Below are positions 9,278 through 18,517 of a stretch of 64,000 bases of DNA, piece by piece. A program made the position numbers and the translations under genes. Numbering within the stretch: the first letter of the stretch is position 1; the number at the start of each line of letters is the position of its first letter. The stretch covers positions 3,805,001-3,869,000 of the forward strand of contig NZ_JAPZBC010000001.1 in the NCBI RefSeq assembly GCF_027460265.1, given 5' to 3'. This stretch comes from Streptomyces sp. WMMC940. Lineage in GTDB: Bacteria; Actinomycetota; Actinomycetes; Streptomycetales; Streptomycetaceae. Below the pieces are notes generated by a model, which had not been told where the DNA came from, searched no databases, and worked only from the letters and a program-made list of their open reading frames with translations.

Positions 9278-12004
9278 ATGAGCGAGCACCGTCGCAAACC
9301 GCCGCAGCCCGAGGGCGGCGGACGTGCCGCGGCCCGACGCGCCGCCCAGCAGTCTCCGACCGGCCGCCGCGCGGCCCGGGGCGCAAGCACCAGCTCCCCC
9401 TCCGCGCCGCACGGAGAAGAACAACCGTACGAGGGCCGCGCTGCCGCCCGTCGCGCCGCCCAGCGTGGTGGGGGCGGCCGCAGAAGGGCCTCGGAGGCCG
9501 GCGGCGCCGGGATCGGCGGACACGGTGGTGGCCGCCGCGGTGGCGGCGGTCCGGGAGGACCGGGGCGCGGCCGGGGCGGCGACCCCGGGAAGAAGCGGCT
9601 GATCGACTACCCGCGCCGCGACAAGTACGGCTGGCGCCGCTGGGTGCCGTCGTGGAAGCTCGTGGCCGGCCTCTGCCTCGCTTTCCTCGGCAGCCTGATG
9701 ACCGCCGGCACCATCGCGTACGCGGTGGTGGGCATTCCCGAGCAGGACAAGGCCGCCAAGGCGCAGAACAACGTCTACTACTGGGCCGACGGGTCGCAGA
9801 TGGCCGCGACGGGCGGTGAGGTCAACCGTCAGATCATCTCGATCGACAACATCCCCACCCACATGCAGAACGCGGTGATCTCGGCCGAGAACAAGACCTT
9901 CGAGACCGACAAGGGCATCGACCCGATGGGTATCGGCCGTGCCGTGGTCAACATGGCGAAGGGCGGCCAGACCCAGGGTGGCTCGACCATCACCCAGCAG
10001 TTCGTGAAGAACGCCATGCTCGGCGACCAGTCCCAGACCTTGAGCCGCAAGGTCAAGGAGCTCTTCATCTCCATGAAGGTCGGGACCGAGGTCGACAAGC
10101 CCAAGATCATGGAGGGGTACCTCAACACGTCGTACTACGGCAGGGGCGCCTACGGGATCCAGGCCGCCGCCCGCACCTACTACGGCAAGAACGCGAAGGA
10201 CCTCACCGCGAGCCAGTGCGCCTTCCTCGCCTCGCTCCTCAAGGGCGCGACGTACTACGATCCCGCCGGCGCGACGGAGATCGACCCCAAGGCCACGCCG
10301 AAGGCCAACACCGAGCGCGCCACCAAGCGCTGGATGTGGATCCTCGGCGAGATGCGCAAGGACAAGCGTCTGACGGACGCGGAGTACACGGAAGCCGTCA
10401 AGGTCTTCCCGAAGCCCCAGAAGCCGAAGAAGGACGCGCAGCTCGGCGGTCAGACCGGTTACCTGGTCGACCTCGCCAAGGCCTACTTCATCAACAACAA
10501 CGACCAGGACATCACCGCCGAAGAACTCGCCAAGGGCGGCTACGAGATCCACACGACCTTCGACAAGAAGAAGGTCGACAAGCTGACCAAGGCCGTCGAG
10601 GCCGTCCGCAAGAAGAACATCGACGCGAAGAAGCGCCCGGAGACGGACACCCACGTCCAGTTCGGCGGCGCCTCCGTGAACCCGAAGACCGGCGCGATCG
10701 TCGCCATCTACGGCGGTGAGGACGCGACCAAGCACTTCACCAACAACGCGGACAAGACCGGGGCCCAGGTCGGCTCGACCTTCAAGCCCTTCGTGCTCGC
10801 CGCGGCCATGCGGGACGGTGTGCGCGACCCCAACTCCGGACCCGTCCAGGGCCCGGAGGAGCGCACGATCGTCGACCCGGACAAGAGCCGGTACAACGGC
10901 GTCAACAAGCTCAAGATCAAGCAGTACAACGGCAGCGTGTGGCGGAACGAGAACGGCGAGGAGTGGCTGCAGCGCAACGACGGTGACGAGTCCTACAAGG
11001 ACATCAGCCTCCGCGAAGCGATGATCCACTCCGCCAACTCGCCCTTCGTCCAGCTGGGCATGGACGTGGGCATCGACAAGGTGCGCGAGGCGGCGATGGA
11101 CGCCGGGCTGCGCGAGGACTCGCTGGTCGAGTCCGACGTCCCCTCCTTCTCGATCGGCATCTCCGACCCCAGCGCGATCCGCATGGCCGGCGCGTACGCC
11201 ACCTTCGCCGCCGACGGCGAGCAGCGCGAGCCGTACTCGGTGAAGGAGGTGGAGCACCGCGGCAAGGTGATCTTCAAGCACGAGGACAAGTCGGAGCGGA
11301 AGTTCTCCTCGGCCGTCGCCAGCAACGTCACCGACGTGCTGCGGGACGTCGTAGAGGACCCCGACGGCACGGGCCGCAACGCCCGTCTCCCGGGTCGTGA
11401 CGTCGCCGGCAAGACCGGTACCACCGACGGCAACAAGTCGGCGTGGTTCGTCGGCTACACGCCGCAGCTGGCGACCGCCATCGACATGTACCGGATGGAC
11501 GACAACGCGGAGAACAAGAACCGCAAGTTCCTGGAGATGTTCGGAACGGGCGGTCAGCAGAAGATCCACGGTTCGTCGTTCCCGTCCGAGATCTGGCACG
11601 ACTACATGGAGGACGCGCTCAAGGGCACCGAGGTCGAGCGGTTCTCCGAGCCCGAGCCCCTCGACGCCGACGCCGTCTACGGCGGCGGGCTCACCAGCCC
11701 CGAGCCGACCCCGTCCGAGACCCCGTCCCAGACGCCCTCCGAGACGCCGTCGGAGACGCCCTCCGAGACCCCGTCCAAGTCCCCGAAGCCCTCGAAGTCC
11801 TGCGACCGGTTCGACTGGACCTGTGACCCGACCGCCGGGCAGGACGGTGATCCGAGCAACGGCGGGACCGACACGGGCACCACGGACGGCGGCGTGACGG
11901 ACGGTGGTGTGACCACCAGCCCGTCACCGTCGGACGGCGGCAACGGCAACGGCACGCAAGGCAACGGGAGCGACGGCGGCTGGCTGGGAGGGCCGGAGGG
12001 CTGA
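9278..12004 (+). CDS. Class A penicillin-binding protein (bifunctional transglycosylase/transpeptidase)
   Basis: Polymerises and crosslinks peptidoglycan. Start ATG 9278 follows AGGAG at 9263. Residues 1-125 are a basic Gly/Arg/Ala-rich cytoplasmic tail. A single membrane anchor lies near 127-150. The GT51 domain follows with AENKTF (catalytic Glu about 203), GGSTITQQF and MEGYLN. The transpeptidase domain shows GSTFKPF (active Ser near 499), SANSPF (near 586) and KTGTT (near 711). The C-terminus is an extracellular low-complexity tail with repeated ETPS units, a Cys pair (CDRFDWTC) and Gly/Asn/Thr repeats. Length 908 aa is long because of the two tails. Downstream is a strong terminator. Confidence 0.95.
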   Translation: MSEHRRKPPQPEGGGRAAARRAAQQSPTGRRAARGASTSSPSAPHGEEQPYEGRAAARRAAQRGGGGRRRASEAGGAGIGGHGGGRRGGGGPGGPGRGRGGDPGKKRLIDYPRRDKYGWRRWVPSWKLVAGLCLAFLGSLMTAGTIAYAVVGIPEQDKAAKAQNNVYYWADGSQMAATGGEVNRQIISIDNIPTHMQNAVISAENKTFETDKGIDPMGIGRAVVNMAKGGQTQGGSTITQQFVKNAMLGDQSQTLSRKVKELFISMKVGTEVDKPKIMEGYLNTSYYGRGAYGIQAAARTYYGKNAKDLTASQCAFLASLLKGATYYDPAGATEIDPKATPKANTERATKRWMWILGEMRKDKRLTDAEYTEAVKVFPKPQKPKKDAQLGGQTGYLVDLAKAYFINNNDQDITAEELAKGGYEIHTTFDKKKVDKLTKAVEAVRKKNIDAKKRPETDTHVQFGGASVNPKTGAIVAIYGGEDATKHFTNNADKTGAQVGSTFKPFVLAAAMRDGVRDPNSGPVQGPEERTIVDPDKSRYNGVNKLKIKQYNGSVWRNENGEEWLQRNDGDESYKDISLREAMIHSANSPFVQLGMDVGIDKVREAAMDAGLREDSLVESDVPSFSIGISDPSAIRMAGAYATFAADGEQREPYSVKEVEHRGKVIFKHEDKSERKFSSAVASNVTDVLRDVVEDPDGTGRNARLPGRDVAGKTGTTDGNKSAWFVGYTPQLATAIDMYRMDDNAENKNRKFLEMFGTGGQQKIHGSSFPSEIWHDYMEDALKGTEVERFSEPEPLDADAVYGGGLTSPEPTPSETPSQTPSETPSETPSETPSKSPKPSKSCDRFDWTCDPTAGQDGDPSNGGTDTGTTDGGVTDGGVTTSPSPSDGGNGNGTQGNGSDGGWLGGPEG

Positions 12005-12027
12005 CGACGCGCTGGTGAACACGCCGA

Positions 12028-12072
12028 GAGGGCCGTGGCACCCGGAGGACGACTTCCGGTGCCACGGCCCTC
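12028..12072 (+). terminator. Strong terminator after the PBP gene
   Basis: A 15-bp perfect stem (GAGGGCCGTGGCACC at 12028-12042 with its complement at 12058-12072) lies 24 bp after the PBP stop. Confidence 0.85.
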
Positions 12073-12076
12073 GCCG

Positions 12077-12099
12077 TTGTCCACAGACCGTTGTCCACA
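12077..12099 (+). other. Tandem DnaA boxes
   Basis: Two exact TTGTCCACA boxes (12077-12085, 12091-12099), same orientation, 14 bp start to start, immediately after the PBP terminator and 40 bp before the next gene. TTGTCCACA is the preferred Streptomyces DnaA box. Confidence 0.7.
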
Positions 12100-12139
12100 G
12101 GCGTACGCGCTGGCGGCCTCGTACGGCAGGATGTGCTCC

Positions 12140-13633
12140 ATGGCGAGCCCGGAGAAGACGATGCCGCAGCACGACGAGGCGCGGGTCAGTCCCACGCGGA
12201 GGGACGAGATCGCGGCCGCCGGCAGTGAGCTGATCGGGGGCCCTCTCGGCCGCTGGGCGCGGGTCGGCGGCAGTCGGCTGACACCAGTGAAGGTCGTCGC
12301 CCTGGTCGCGATCGGGATGTTCGCGCTCGGCATGGTGCAGAAGATCCCCTGCTACGACTGGGCGTGGTTCCGGGGCACCAGCTCGCAGTACACGCACGCC
12401 TGTTACTCCGACATCCCGCATCTGTTCCTCGGACGAGGCTTCTCCGAGGGCCTGGTGCCGTACTTCGACCGGCTGGACGGCGACATGGAGTACCTCGAGT
12501 ACCCCGTGCTGACCGGCTTGTTCATGCAGGTCGCCGCCTGGCTCACCCCGTCCGGCGGCTCCATCCAGCACCGCGAGCAGATCTACTGGATGGTCAACGC
12601 GGGCATGCTGATGATCTGCGCCGCGATCATCGCCGTGTGCGTCGCGCGGACCCATCGCCGCAGGCCGTGGGACGGACTGCTGGTGGCCCTGGCACCCGCG
12701 TTCGCCCTGACCGCCACCATCAACTGGGACCTGCTGGCGGTCGCCCTCACCGCGGCGGCGATGCTCATGTGGTCGCGCGGGCGGGCTCTGGCCTTCGGCA
12801 TCCTCATCGGGCTCGCCACGGCCGCCAAGCTGTACCCGGTGCTCCTCCTGGGCCCCCTGCTGGTCCTGTGCTGGCGGGCCGGCAGGTACCGGGAGTACGG
12901 GACGGCGCTCCTCGGCGCTGCGGGGGCCTGGCTGGTGGTGAATCTGCCGGTGATGCTGGCGGCGCCCGAGGGGTGGAAGAAGTTCTACACGTTCAGTCAG
13001 GAGCGGCAGGTCGACTTCGGGTCCTTCTGGCTGATCATCACGCAGCGCACGGGCGAGTCGATCGAGGTCGACACGGTCAACACCTATGCCACGGCGCTCA
13101 TGCTGCTGGCGTGCGCCGGGATCGCCGGGCTGGCCCTCACGGCTCCGCGCAGACCCCGGTTCGCGCAGCTCGCCTTCCTGGTCGTGGCGGCTTTCGTCCT
13201 GACCAACAAGGTCTACTCACCGCAGTACGTGCTCTGGCTGATCCCCCTCGCCGCGCTGGCCAGGCCGCGCTGGCGGGACTTCCTGATCTGGCAGGCCTGC
13301 GAGGTCATGTACTTCCTGGGCATCTGGATGTACCTCGCGTACACGACGAGCGGGGACAAGCACCAGGGTCTGCCACCGGAGGGCTACCAGCTGGCGATCG
13401 CCCTGCACCTGCTGGGAACGCTCTACCTGTGCGCCGTGGTCGTGCGGGACGTCCTCATGCCCGAGCGTGACGTGGTGCGGCAGGACGGTTCGGACGATCC
13501 GTCCGGTGGTGTCCTGGACAGGGCGACGGACGTCTTCGTGCTCGGCCAGGCAGCCCATCCGCCGCGGCATGCGGCACACGCGGTGGAGGGCCCGCGGGTG
13601 GAATGGGGCAGGACCGGCCCGGCGGCCCGCTGA
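12140..13633 (+). CDS. GT87-like polyprenol-phosphate mannosyltransferase-type membrane protein
   Basis: About 497 residues with roughly ten hydrophobic helices, e.g. VVALVAIGMFALGMV and LLVALAPAFALTATINWDLLAVALTAAAMLM. YSDIPHLFLGRGF and YLEYPVLTG are typical of the GT87 (formerly DUF2029) family. Family members transfer mannose or arabinose from polyprenyl-phosphate donors outside the membrane; the exact acceptor here is unknown. ATG 12140 has AGG 9 nt upstream; ATG 12131 is an alternative. It follows the PBP gene and converges on the alanine-racemase-like gene, so a cell-envelope role fits. Confidence 0.75.
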   Translation: MASPEKTMPQHDEARVSPTRRDEIAAAGSELIGGPLGRWARVGGSRLTPVKVVALVAIGMFALGMVQKIPCYDWAWFRGTSSQYTHACYSDIPHLFLGRGFSEGLVPYFDRLDGDMEYLEYPVLTGLFMQVAAWLTPSGGSIQHREQIYWMVNAGMLMICAAIIAVCVARTHRRRPWDGLLVALAPAFALTATINWDLLAVALTAAAMLMWSRGRALAFGILIGLATAAKLYPVLLLGPLLVLCWRAGRYREYGTALLGAAGAWLVVNLPVMLAAPEGWKKFYTFSQERQVDFGSFWLIITQRTGESIEVDTVNTYATALMLLACAGIAGLALTAPRRPRFAQLAFLVVAAFVLTNKVYSPQYVLWLIPLAALARPRWRDFLIWQACEVMYFLGIWMYLAYTTSGDKHQGLPPEGYQLAIALHLLGTLYLCAVVVRDVLMPERDVVRQDGSDDPSGGVLDRATDVFVLGQAAHPPRHAAHAVEGPRVEWGRTGPAAR

Positions 13634-13663
13634 GGGGCCAGGCGCCCGCTCGCGGGTCCCTTC

Positions 13664-13689
13664 CGGTCCCCGATGCCTTGCCGGGGCCG
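13664..13689. terminator. Possible hairpin between convergent genes
   Basis: CGG(T)CCCCG pairs with CGGGGCCG around a 9-nt loop with one bulged T, between the stops of the GT87-like and alanine-racemase-like genes. Weak stem; terminator role inferred from position. Confidence 0.4.
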
Positions 13690-13698
13690 CAACACGCT

Positions 13699-14730
13699 CT
13701 AGCGGTCGACCAGACGGTCGAACTGGGTGGTCGTATGGCGCAAGTGTGCGACCAGCTCGTCCCCGACCTTCGGCTCCGTCGAGTCGGCCGGGACGAAGAG
13801 GATCGAGACCTGCATGTGCGGCGGTTCCGCGAACCACCGCTGCTTGCCCGCCCAGACGAACGGCGACAGATTGCGGTTGACGGTGGCCAGACCGGCCCGT
13901 GCGACGCCCTTGGCGCGCGGCATGACGCCGTGGAGGGCCTTGGGAGCTTCCAGACCCACTCCGTGTGACGTGCCGCCGGCGACGACCACCAGCCAGCCGT
14001 CCGAGGCGGCCTTCTGCTGGCGGTACCCGAAGCGGTCGCCCCTGGCGACGCGGGTCACGTCGAGGACGGCCCCCCGGTACTCGGTGGCCTCGTGGTCGCC
14101 GAGCCACAGTCGTGTGCCGATCCGCGCACGGAATCGGGTCTGCGGGAACTGCTGCTGAAGCCGGGCGAGTTCGTCGGCCCGCAGGTGGCTCACGAACATG
14201 GTGTGCAACGGCAGCCGCGCGCTCCGCAGCCGGTCCATCCAGGCGATGACTTCCTCCACCGCGTCGGAGCCGTCCGTGCGGTCCAGGGGCAGATGGAGGG
14301 CGAAGCCCTCCAGCCGCACGTCCTCGATCGCCGCGTGCAGCTGGTGCAGGTCGTTCTCGGAGACGCCGTGCCGCTTCATCGAGCTCATGCACTCGATGAC
14401 GACCCGCGCGCCGACCAAGGCGTGCACCCCGTCGACGGACGAGACAGAGCGGATGACCCGGTCGGGCAGCGGCACGGGTTCCTCACCGCGGCGGAAGGGC
14501 GTGAGCACGAGGAGGTCGCCGCCGAACCAGTCCTTGATCCGCGCCGCCTCGTAGGTGGTGCCCACGGCGAGCATGTCGGCCCCGAAGCGGGTCACTTCCT
14601 CGGCGAGGCGCTCGTGACCGAACCCGTACCCGTTGCCCTTGCAGACCGGGACGAGTCCCGGGAACTGGTCGATCACGGACTTCTGGTGCGCCCGCCAGCG
14701 CGCGGTGTCGACGTAGAGGGAGAGCGCCAT
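13699..14730 (-). CDS. Alanine-racemase-like fold-type III PLP protein
   Basis: 343 residues. The N-terminal TIM-barrel-like domain has the PLP lysine motif VPVCKGNGYGFG (Lys near 31), as in alanine racemase. The C-terminal domain is divergent: the usual GYADG and CMDQ-type segments are not seen (GGTSHGVG stands in the corresponding region), though a Tyr occurs in RGDRFGYRQQ. It is shorter than usual (370-390 aa). Racemase activity is therefore uncertain; it could racemise or bind another amino acid. It lies 64 bp downstream of femX on the same strand, which suggests a joint role in peptidoglycan cross-bridge chemistry. No strong Shine-Dalgarno precedes ATG 14730. Confidence 0.75.
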   Translation of the reverse strand: MALSLYVDTARWRAHQKSVIDQFPGLVPVCKGNGYGFGHERLAEEVTRFGADMLAVGTTYEAARIKDWFGGDLLVLTPFRRGEEPVPLPDRVIRSVSSVDGVHALVGARVVIECMSSMKRHGVSENDLHQLHAAIEDVRLEGFALHLPLDRTDGSDAVEEVIAWMDRLRSARLPLHTMFVSHLRADELARLQQQFPQTRFRARIGTRLWLGDHEATEYRGAVLDVTRVARGDRFGYRQQKAASDGWLVVVAGGTSHGVGLEAPKALHGVMPRAKGVARAGLATVNRNLSPFVWAGKQRWFAEPPHMQVSILFVPADSTEPKVGDELVAHLRHTTTQFDRLVDR

Positions 14731-14794
14731 GGCCGGGTCCGAAGCCTTTCTGGTGCAGCGGTGTGGGAGAGGTGTGAGCGAGGTTACGGAACGA

Positions 14795-15913
14795 TCAGCG
14801 GCGCGACATGTAGATGTCGAGAGCCTTGTGCAGGAGCTTGTTGAGCGGGAAGTCCCACTCGCCGATGTACTCGACGGCCTCGCCGCCGGTGCCGACCTTG
14901 AACTGGATCAGCCCGAAGAGGTGGTCCGACTCGTCGAGCGAGTCGCTGATGCCGCGCAGGTCGTAGACGGTGGCGCCCATGGCGTAGGCGTCCCGCAGCA
15001 TCCGCCACTGCATCGCGTTCGACGGCCGGACCTCGCGGCCGATGTTGTCGGAGGCGCCGTACGAGTACCAGACGTGGCCGCCGACGACGAGCATCGTCGC
15101 CGCCGACAGATTCACCCCGTTGTGCCGTGCGAAGTACAGCCGCATGCGATTGGGGTCCTCGGAGTTCAGGACCGTCCACATGCGCTGGAAGTACGAGAGC
15201 GGGCGGGGGCGGAATCGGTCGCGCTCGGCCGTGATCTCGTAGAGCCGCTGCCATTCCGCCAGGTCCTCGTAGCCGCCCTGGACGACCTCGACGCCGGCCT
15301 TCTCGGCCTTCTTGATGTTCCGGCGCCACAGCTGGTTGAAGCCCTTGAGCACGTCGTCGAGGGAACGGTTGGCCAGCGGGACCTGGTAGACGTACCGCGG
15401 CTGCACGTCGCCGAAGCCCGCGCCGCCGTCCTCGCCCTGCTGCCAGCCCATCTTGCGGAGCCGGTCCGCGACCTCGAAGGCCCGGGGCTCGATGTGCGTC
15501 GCCTCCACGTCGCGCAGGCGCTTCACGTCCGGGTCCTGGATACCCGCCTTGATCGCCGGGGCCTCCCAGCGGCGGATCACGACCGGCGGACCCATTTTCA
15601 CCGAGAAGGCGCCCTGGTCCTTGAGGTGCGCCAGCATCGGCTGCAGCCAGTCGTCCAGATTGGGCGCGTACCAGTTGATCACCGGACCCTCGGGCAGATA
15701 GGCCAGGTAGCGCTTGATCTTGGGAAGCTGGCGGTACAGCACGAGGCCGGCGCCGACGAGCTGTCCGTTCTTGTCGAACCATCCGAGGTTCTCGGAGCGC
15801 CACTCGGTCTTGACGTCCGCCCATGCCGGGACCTGGCAGTGACTCGCCGAAGGCAGGCTCTGGACGTACGCCAGGTGCTGCTCTCGGCTGATGGTCCTCA
15901 AGGTCAGGCTCAT
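14795..15913 (-). CDS. femX: FemX-type peptidyltransferase (lipid II cross-bridge glycine addition)
   Basis: 372 residues of the FemABX family, two GNAT-like subdomains. In streptomycetes FemX adds the glycine that bridges LL-diaminopimelate stems, using charged tRNA. Visible family segments include PAWADVKTEWRSENLGWF near the N-terminus, LAYLPEGPVINWY, and the C-terminal GEWDFPLNKLLHKALDIYM. ATG 15913 is preceded by GAGGAGC. It leads an apparent two-gene operon with the alanine-racemase-like gene. The inserted helical arm typical of some FemX proteins (RRNIKKAEKAGVEV) is present. Confidence 0.88.
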   Translation of the reverse strand: MSLTLRTISREQHLAYVQSLPSASHCQVPAWADVKTEWRSENLGWFDKNGQLVGAGLVLYRQLPKIKRYLAYLPEGPVINWYAPNLDDWLQPMLAHLKDQGAFSVKMGPPVVIRRWEAPAIKAGIQDPDVKRLRDVEATHIEPRAFEVADRLRKMGWQQGEDGGAGFGDVQPRYVYQVPLANRSLDDVLKGFNQLWRRNIKKAEKAGVEVVQGGYEDLAEWQRLYEITAERDRFRPRPLSYFQRMWTVLNSEDPNRMRLYFARHNGVNLSAATMLVVGGHVWYSYGASDNIGREVRPSNAMQWRMLRDAYAMGATVYDLRGISDSLDESDHLFGLIQFKVGTGGEAVEYIGEWDFPLNKLLHKALDIYMSRR

Positions 15914-16019
15914 GCGGGGCGCTCCTCGGCTGGTGTGTCCCCATGGGTCAGGGGCTCCGGCTCTCGCGCCGAAGCCTACTGGGCCCGGGAAGCGCCCCGC
16001 GTGGGCGCGGGGGCGAGGG

Positions 16020-16334
16020 CTAGTAGCCGATCAGGCCGCCGAAGAGCCCGCCCTGCGCCATTCCGAGGAAGAAGCCGACGGCCGAGGCCCCCAGCCCGAT
16101 GACCAGAAGGAAGCGTTCCCGGGTGGTGGCCGAGATGAACTGGCCGTACGCGCCCGCGAGGATCCCGATGAGTCCGGACCAGGAACTGAGCAGGTGGAGG
16201 TTGTGGAACTGTGCCGTCACGAAGGCCACCACGCCCAGGACCAGGGTCACGACCATCAGGGCGTCCTGGAGTGGGTGGGGCTTTCCGTCCGTGGCGAGGA
16301 GAGAGCCGGTCGGATTTGGTTGCGACTGCGCCAT
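16020..16334 (-). CDS. Small integral membrane protein, unknown function
   Basis: 104 residues with three hydrophobic helices: LMVVTLVLGVVAFVTAQF, a middle helix SWSGLIGILAGAYGQFI, and FLLVIGLGASAVGFFLGMAQ. No catalytic motif is visible. ATG 16334 has an ideal AGGAGGT site, so it is a genuine gene. It sits between femX and the divergent ribosomal-protein operon. Function unknown; an envelope role is only suggested by neighbours. Confidence 0.8.
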   Translation of the reverse strand: MAQSQPNPTGSLLATDGKPHPLQDALMVVTLVLGVVAFVTAQFHNLHLLSSWSGLIGILAGAYGQFISATTRERFLLVIGLGASAVGFFLGMAQGGLFGGLIGY

Positions 16335-16631
16335 GAAGCACCTCCTGGCATTCCCGGAGGGCGGCGTACTGTGACGCCGCCCACACCCGATGCGTACAGG
16401 GTGCGGTGGGTGGACGCCGGATTTCAACCGGAAGCGGGTGTGCGGGTACTGTGTAGCGTCCGCACCGGTGTCTGCCCAGGTCGGCACTCGATACCTCGCC
16501 CTCCCGTACCGAAGGCGAGGGCCATTGTCAGAGCCGCCTGATTTACTGCGTAGGCATCGATGCTCAACGCATCACGACCCTCCTGCCACGGAACGACCGT
16601 GGCCGCTGAGTCCAAAGGAGGTGGGTTCCAC
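16335..16631. other. Divergent promoter region upstream of rpsF
   Basis: About 300 bp separating the small membrane protein gene from rpsF. It must hold the ribosomal-protein operon promoter and leader. The only certain element is the AAAGGAGGTGG ribosome site just before the rpsF ATG. I could not convincingly fold an S6:S18 autoregulatory motif by eye. Confidence 0.5.
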
Positions 16632-16922
16632 ATGCGTCACTACGAGGTGATGGTCATCCTCGACCCCGATCTCGAGGAGCGCGCTGTCTCCCCGCTGATC
16701 GAGAACTTCCTCTCCGTCGTCCGTGAGGGCAACGGAAAGGTCGAGAAGGTCGACACCTGGGGCCGTCGTCGTCTCGCTTACGAGATCAAGAAGAAGCCCG
16801 AGGGCATCTACTCGGTCATCGACCTGCAGGCCGAGCCTGCGGTCGTCAAGGAGCTCGACCGCCAGATGAACCTGAACGAGTCGGTCCTCCGGACCAAGGT
16901 CCTCCGTCCCGAGACCCACTGA
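16632..16922 (+). CDS. rpsF: 30S ribosomal protein bS6
   Basis: 96 residues, [20 protein letters not shown] at the start and [20 protein letters not shown] in the middle, the bS6 core. It binds 16S rRNA with bS18. ATG 16632 has a strong AAAGGAGGTG site. First gene of the rpsF-ssb-rpsR-rplI operon, conserved across bacteria. Confidence 0.98.
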   Translation: MRHYEVMVILDPDLEERAVSPLIENFLSVVREGNGKVEKVDTWGRRRLAYEIKKKPEGIYSVIDLQAEPAVVKELDRQMNLNESVLRTKVLRPETH

Positions 16923-16995
16923 GCACCTAGCTCAGAGGTCATCGGGTTCGAGTAGCAGCAAGCAGCCAGAAGCAATCCCGCCGAGAGGTTCACCC

Positions 16996-17574
16996 ATGGC
17001 AGGCGAGACCGTCATCACGGTCGTCGGCAATCTCGTCGACGACCCCGAGCTGCGCTTCACCCCGTCCGGTGCGGCGGTCGCGAAGTTCCGTGTCGCGTCC
17101 ACCCCCCGCACCTTCGACCGCCAGACCAACGAGTGGAAGGACGGCGAGAGCCTCTTCCTCACTTGCTCGGTCTGGCGTCAGGCGGCGGAGAACGTCGCCG
17201 AGTCGCTCCAGCGAGGCATGCGCGTGGTCGTGCAGGGCCGGCTGAAGCAGCGGTCCTACGAGGACCGTGAGGGAGTCAAGCGCACGGTCTTCGAGCTGGA
17301 TGTCGAGGAAGTCGGCCCCAGTCTCAAGAACGCCACGGCCAAGGTCACCAAGACCACCGGCCGCGGTGGCCAGGGCGGCTACGGCGGTGGCCAGCAGCAG
17401 GGCGGCGGCTGGGGCGGCGGCCCCGGCGGTGGCCAGCAGCAGGGCGGCGGCGGTACTCCCGCCGACGACCCCTGGGTCAGCAGCGCGCCGGCCGGCGGTC
17501 AGCAGCAGCAGGGCGGCGGTGGCGGCTGGGGCGGAGGCTCCGGCGGCGGCTACTCGGACGAGCCTCCTTTCTAG
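16996..17574 (+). CDS. ssb: Single-stranded DNA-binding protein
   Basis: 192 residues. The OB-fold occupies about 1-115 ([38 protein letters not shown]). A Gly/Gln-rich flexible linker with repeated GGGQQQGGG follows. The acidic tip SDEPPF at the C-terminus recruits replication and repair partners. Located between rpsF and rpsR, the usual position of the essential SSB paralogue; it protects single strands at replication forks opened by DnaB nearby. Confidence 0.98.
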   Translation: MAGETVITVVGNLVDDPELRFTPSGAAVAKFRVASTPRTFDRQTNEWKDGESLFLTCSVWRQAAENVAESLQRGMRVVVQGRLKQRSYEDREGVKRTVFELDVEEVGPSLKNATAKVTKTTGRGGQGGYGGGQQQGGGWGGGPGGGQQQGGGGTPADDPWVSSAPAGGQQQQGGGGGWGGGSGGGYSDEPPF

Positions 17575-17646
17575 GGATCGGTCCCCCAGGGGGCGGTTCC
17601 GGGGAGAGCTCGTACTCCCACTTCTTGATCACACAGGAGAAACACC

Positions 17647-17883
17647 ATGGCGAAGCCGCCTGTGCGCAAGCCGAAGAAGAAGGTCTGCGCTTTCTGCAAG
17701 GACAAGGTCACGTACGTGGACTACAAGGACACGAACATGCTGCGGAAGTTCATTTCCGACCGCGGCAAGATCCGTGCCCGCCGCGTGACCGGCAACTGCA
17801 CGCAGCACCAGCGTGACGTCGCCACGGCCGTCAAGAACAGCCGTGAGATGGCGCTGCTGCCCTACACGTCCACCGCGCGCTAA
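17647..17883 (+). CDS. rpsR: 30S ribosomal protein bS18, zinc-ribbon form
   Basis: 78 residues. The N-terminus [19 protein letters not shown] contains a CxxC pair and a further Cys-x-x-His (CTQH) downstream, indicating the zinc-containing C+ type; actinobacteria often carry a zinc-free paralogue elsewhere that replaces it under zinc limitation. The core [20 protein letters not shown] is standard. Shine-Dalgarno AGGAG precedes the ATG. Confidence 0.98.
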   Translation: MAKPPVRKPKKKVCAFCKDKVTYVDYKDTNMLRKFISDRGKIRARRVTGNCTQHQRDVATAVKNSREMALLPYTSTAR

Positions 17884-17901
17884 GGGAAGGGTGAGCGAAA
17901 C

Positions 17902-18348
17902 ATGAAGATCATCCTTACCCACGAGGTGTCCGGTCTCGGCGCTGCCGGCGACGTCGTCGACGTCAAGGACGGCTACGCTCGCAACTACCTGGTCCCGCGC
18001 GGTTTCGCGATCCGCTGGACCAAGGGTGGCGAGAAGGACGTCGAGCAGATCCGCCGCGCCCGCAAGATCCACGAGATCGCGACCATCGAGCAGGCCAACG
18101 AGATCAAGGCCCGTCTCGAGGGCGTGAAGGTGCGTCTGGCCGTTCGGTCCGGCGACGCCGGCCGCCTGTTCGGCTCCGTCACCCCGGCTGACATCGCTTC
18201 GGCGATCAAGTCCGCCGGTGGTCCGGAGGTCGACAAGCGCCGTGTCGAGCTCGGTTCGCCGATCAAGACCCTGGGCTCGCACCAGGTGTCCGTGCGTCTG
18301 CACCCCGAGGTCGCCGCGAAGCTCGGCGTCGAGGTCGTCGCCGCCTGA
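17902..18348 (+). CDS. rplI: 50S ribosomal protein bL9
   Basis: 148 residues. The N-domain [20 protein letters not shown] with [12 protein letters not shown] is the 23S rRNA-binding wedge. A long connecting helix and the C-domain follow ([20 protein letters not shown]). Starts 18 bp after rpsR and closes the operon before a strong terminator. Confidence 0.98.
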   Translation: MKIILTHEVSGLGAAGDVVDVKDGYARNYLVPRGFAIRWTKGGEKDVEQIRRARKIHEIATIEQANEIKARLEGVKVRLAVRSGDAGRLFGSVTPADIASAIKSAGGPEVDKRRVELGSPIKTLGSHQVSVRLHPEVAAKLGVEVVAA

Positions 18349-18370
18349 GCGACTGCCCGCAGAGCAGCAT

Positions 18371-18404
18371 GAGAGGGCCGCACCCATCCGGGTGCGGCCC
18401 TCTC
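18371..18404 (+). terminator. Terminator of the rpsF-rplI operon
   Basis: Perfect 15-bp stem GAGAGGGCCGCACCC / GGGTGCGGCCCTCTC with a 4-nt loop (ATCC), 22 bp past the rplI stop. Confidence 0.92.
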
Positions 18405-18495
18405 TCGGTTCCGGTACGAGGCCGCTGCCGTGTTGTGCTGTCGGCGGGTCATCTGCCCTGCGCGCGCGGGCGTTCGAAAGGCGCGGCGAAGGGGC

Positions 18496-18509
18496 GTTTC
18501 ACGTGAAAC
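18496..18509. other. parS centromere site 3
   Basis: Exact GTTTCACGTGAAAC; the flanks extend the symmetry to 20 bp (18493-18512). Lies between the rplI terminator and the 3' end of the MATE gene, 8 bp from the latter's stop codon. Confidence 0.95.
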
Positions 18510-18517
18510 GCCGTTTG

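Noticed and set aside
9077..11599. Long minus-strand open frame opposite the PBP gene
   Set aside because: It mirrors the third-position GC bias of the PBP gene; the translation is low-complexity without motifs, and no ribosome site is present.
11700..11790. Short tandem repeats as a non-coding minisatellite
   Set aside because: They encode the ETPS repeats of the PBP C-terminal tail and keep frame.
17380..17570. Repeated GGTGGCCAGCAGCAGGGC units as a CRISPR-like array
   Set aside because: They are in-frame codons of the Gly/Gln-rich SSB linker.
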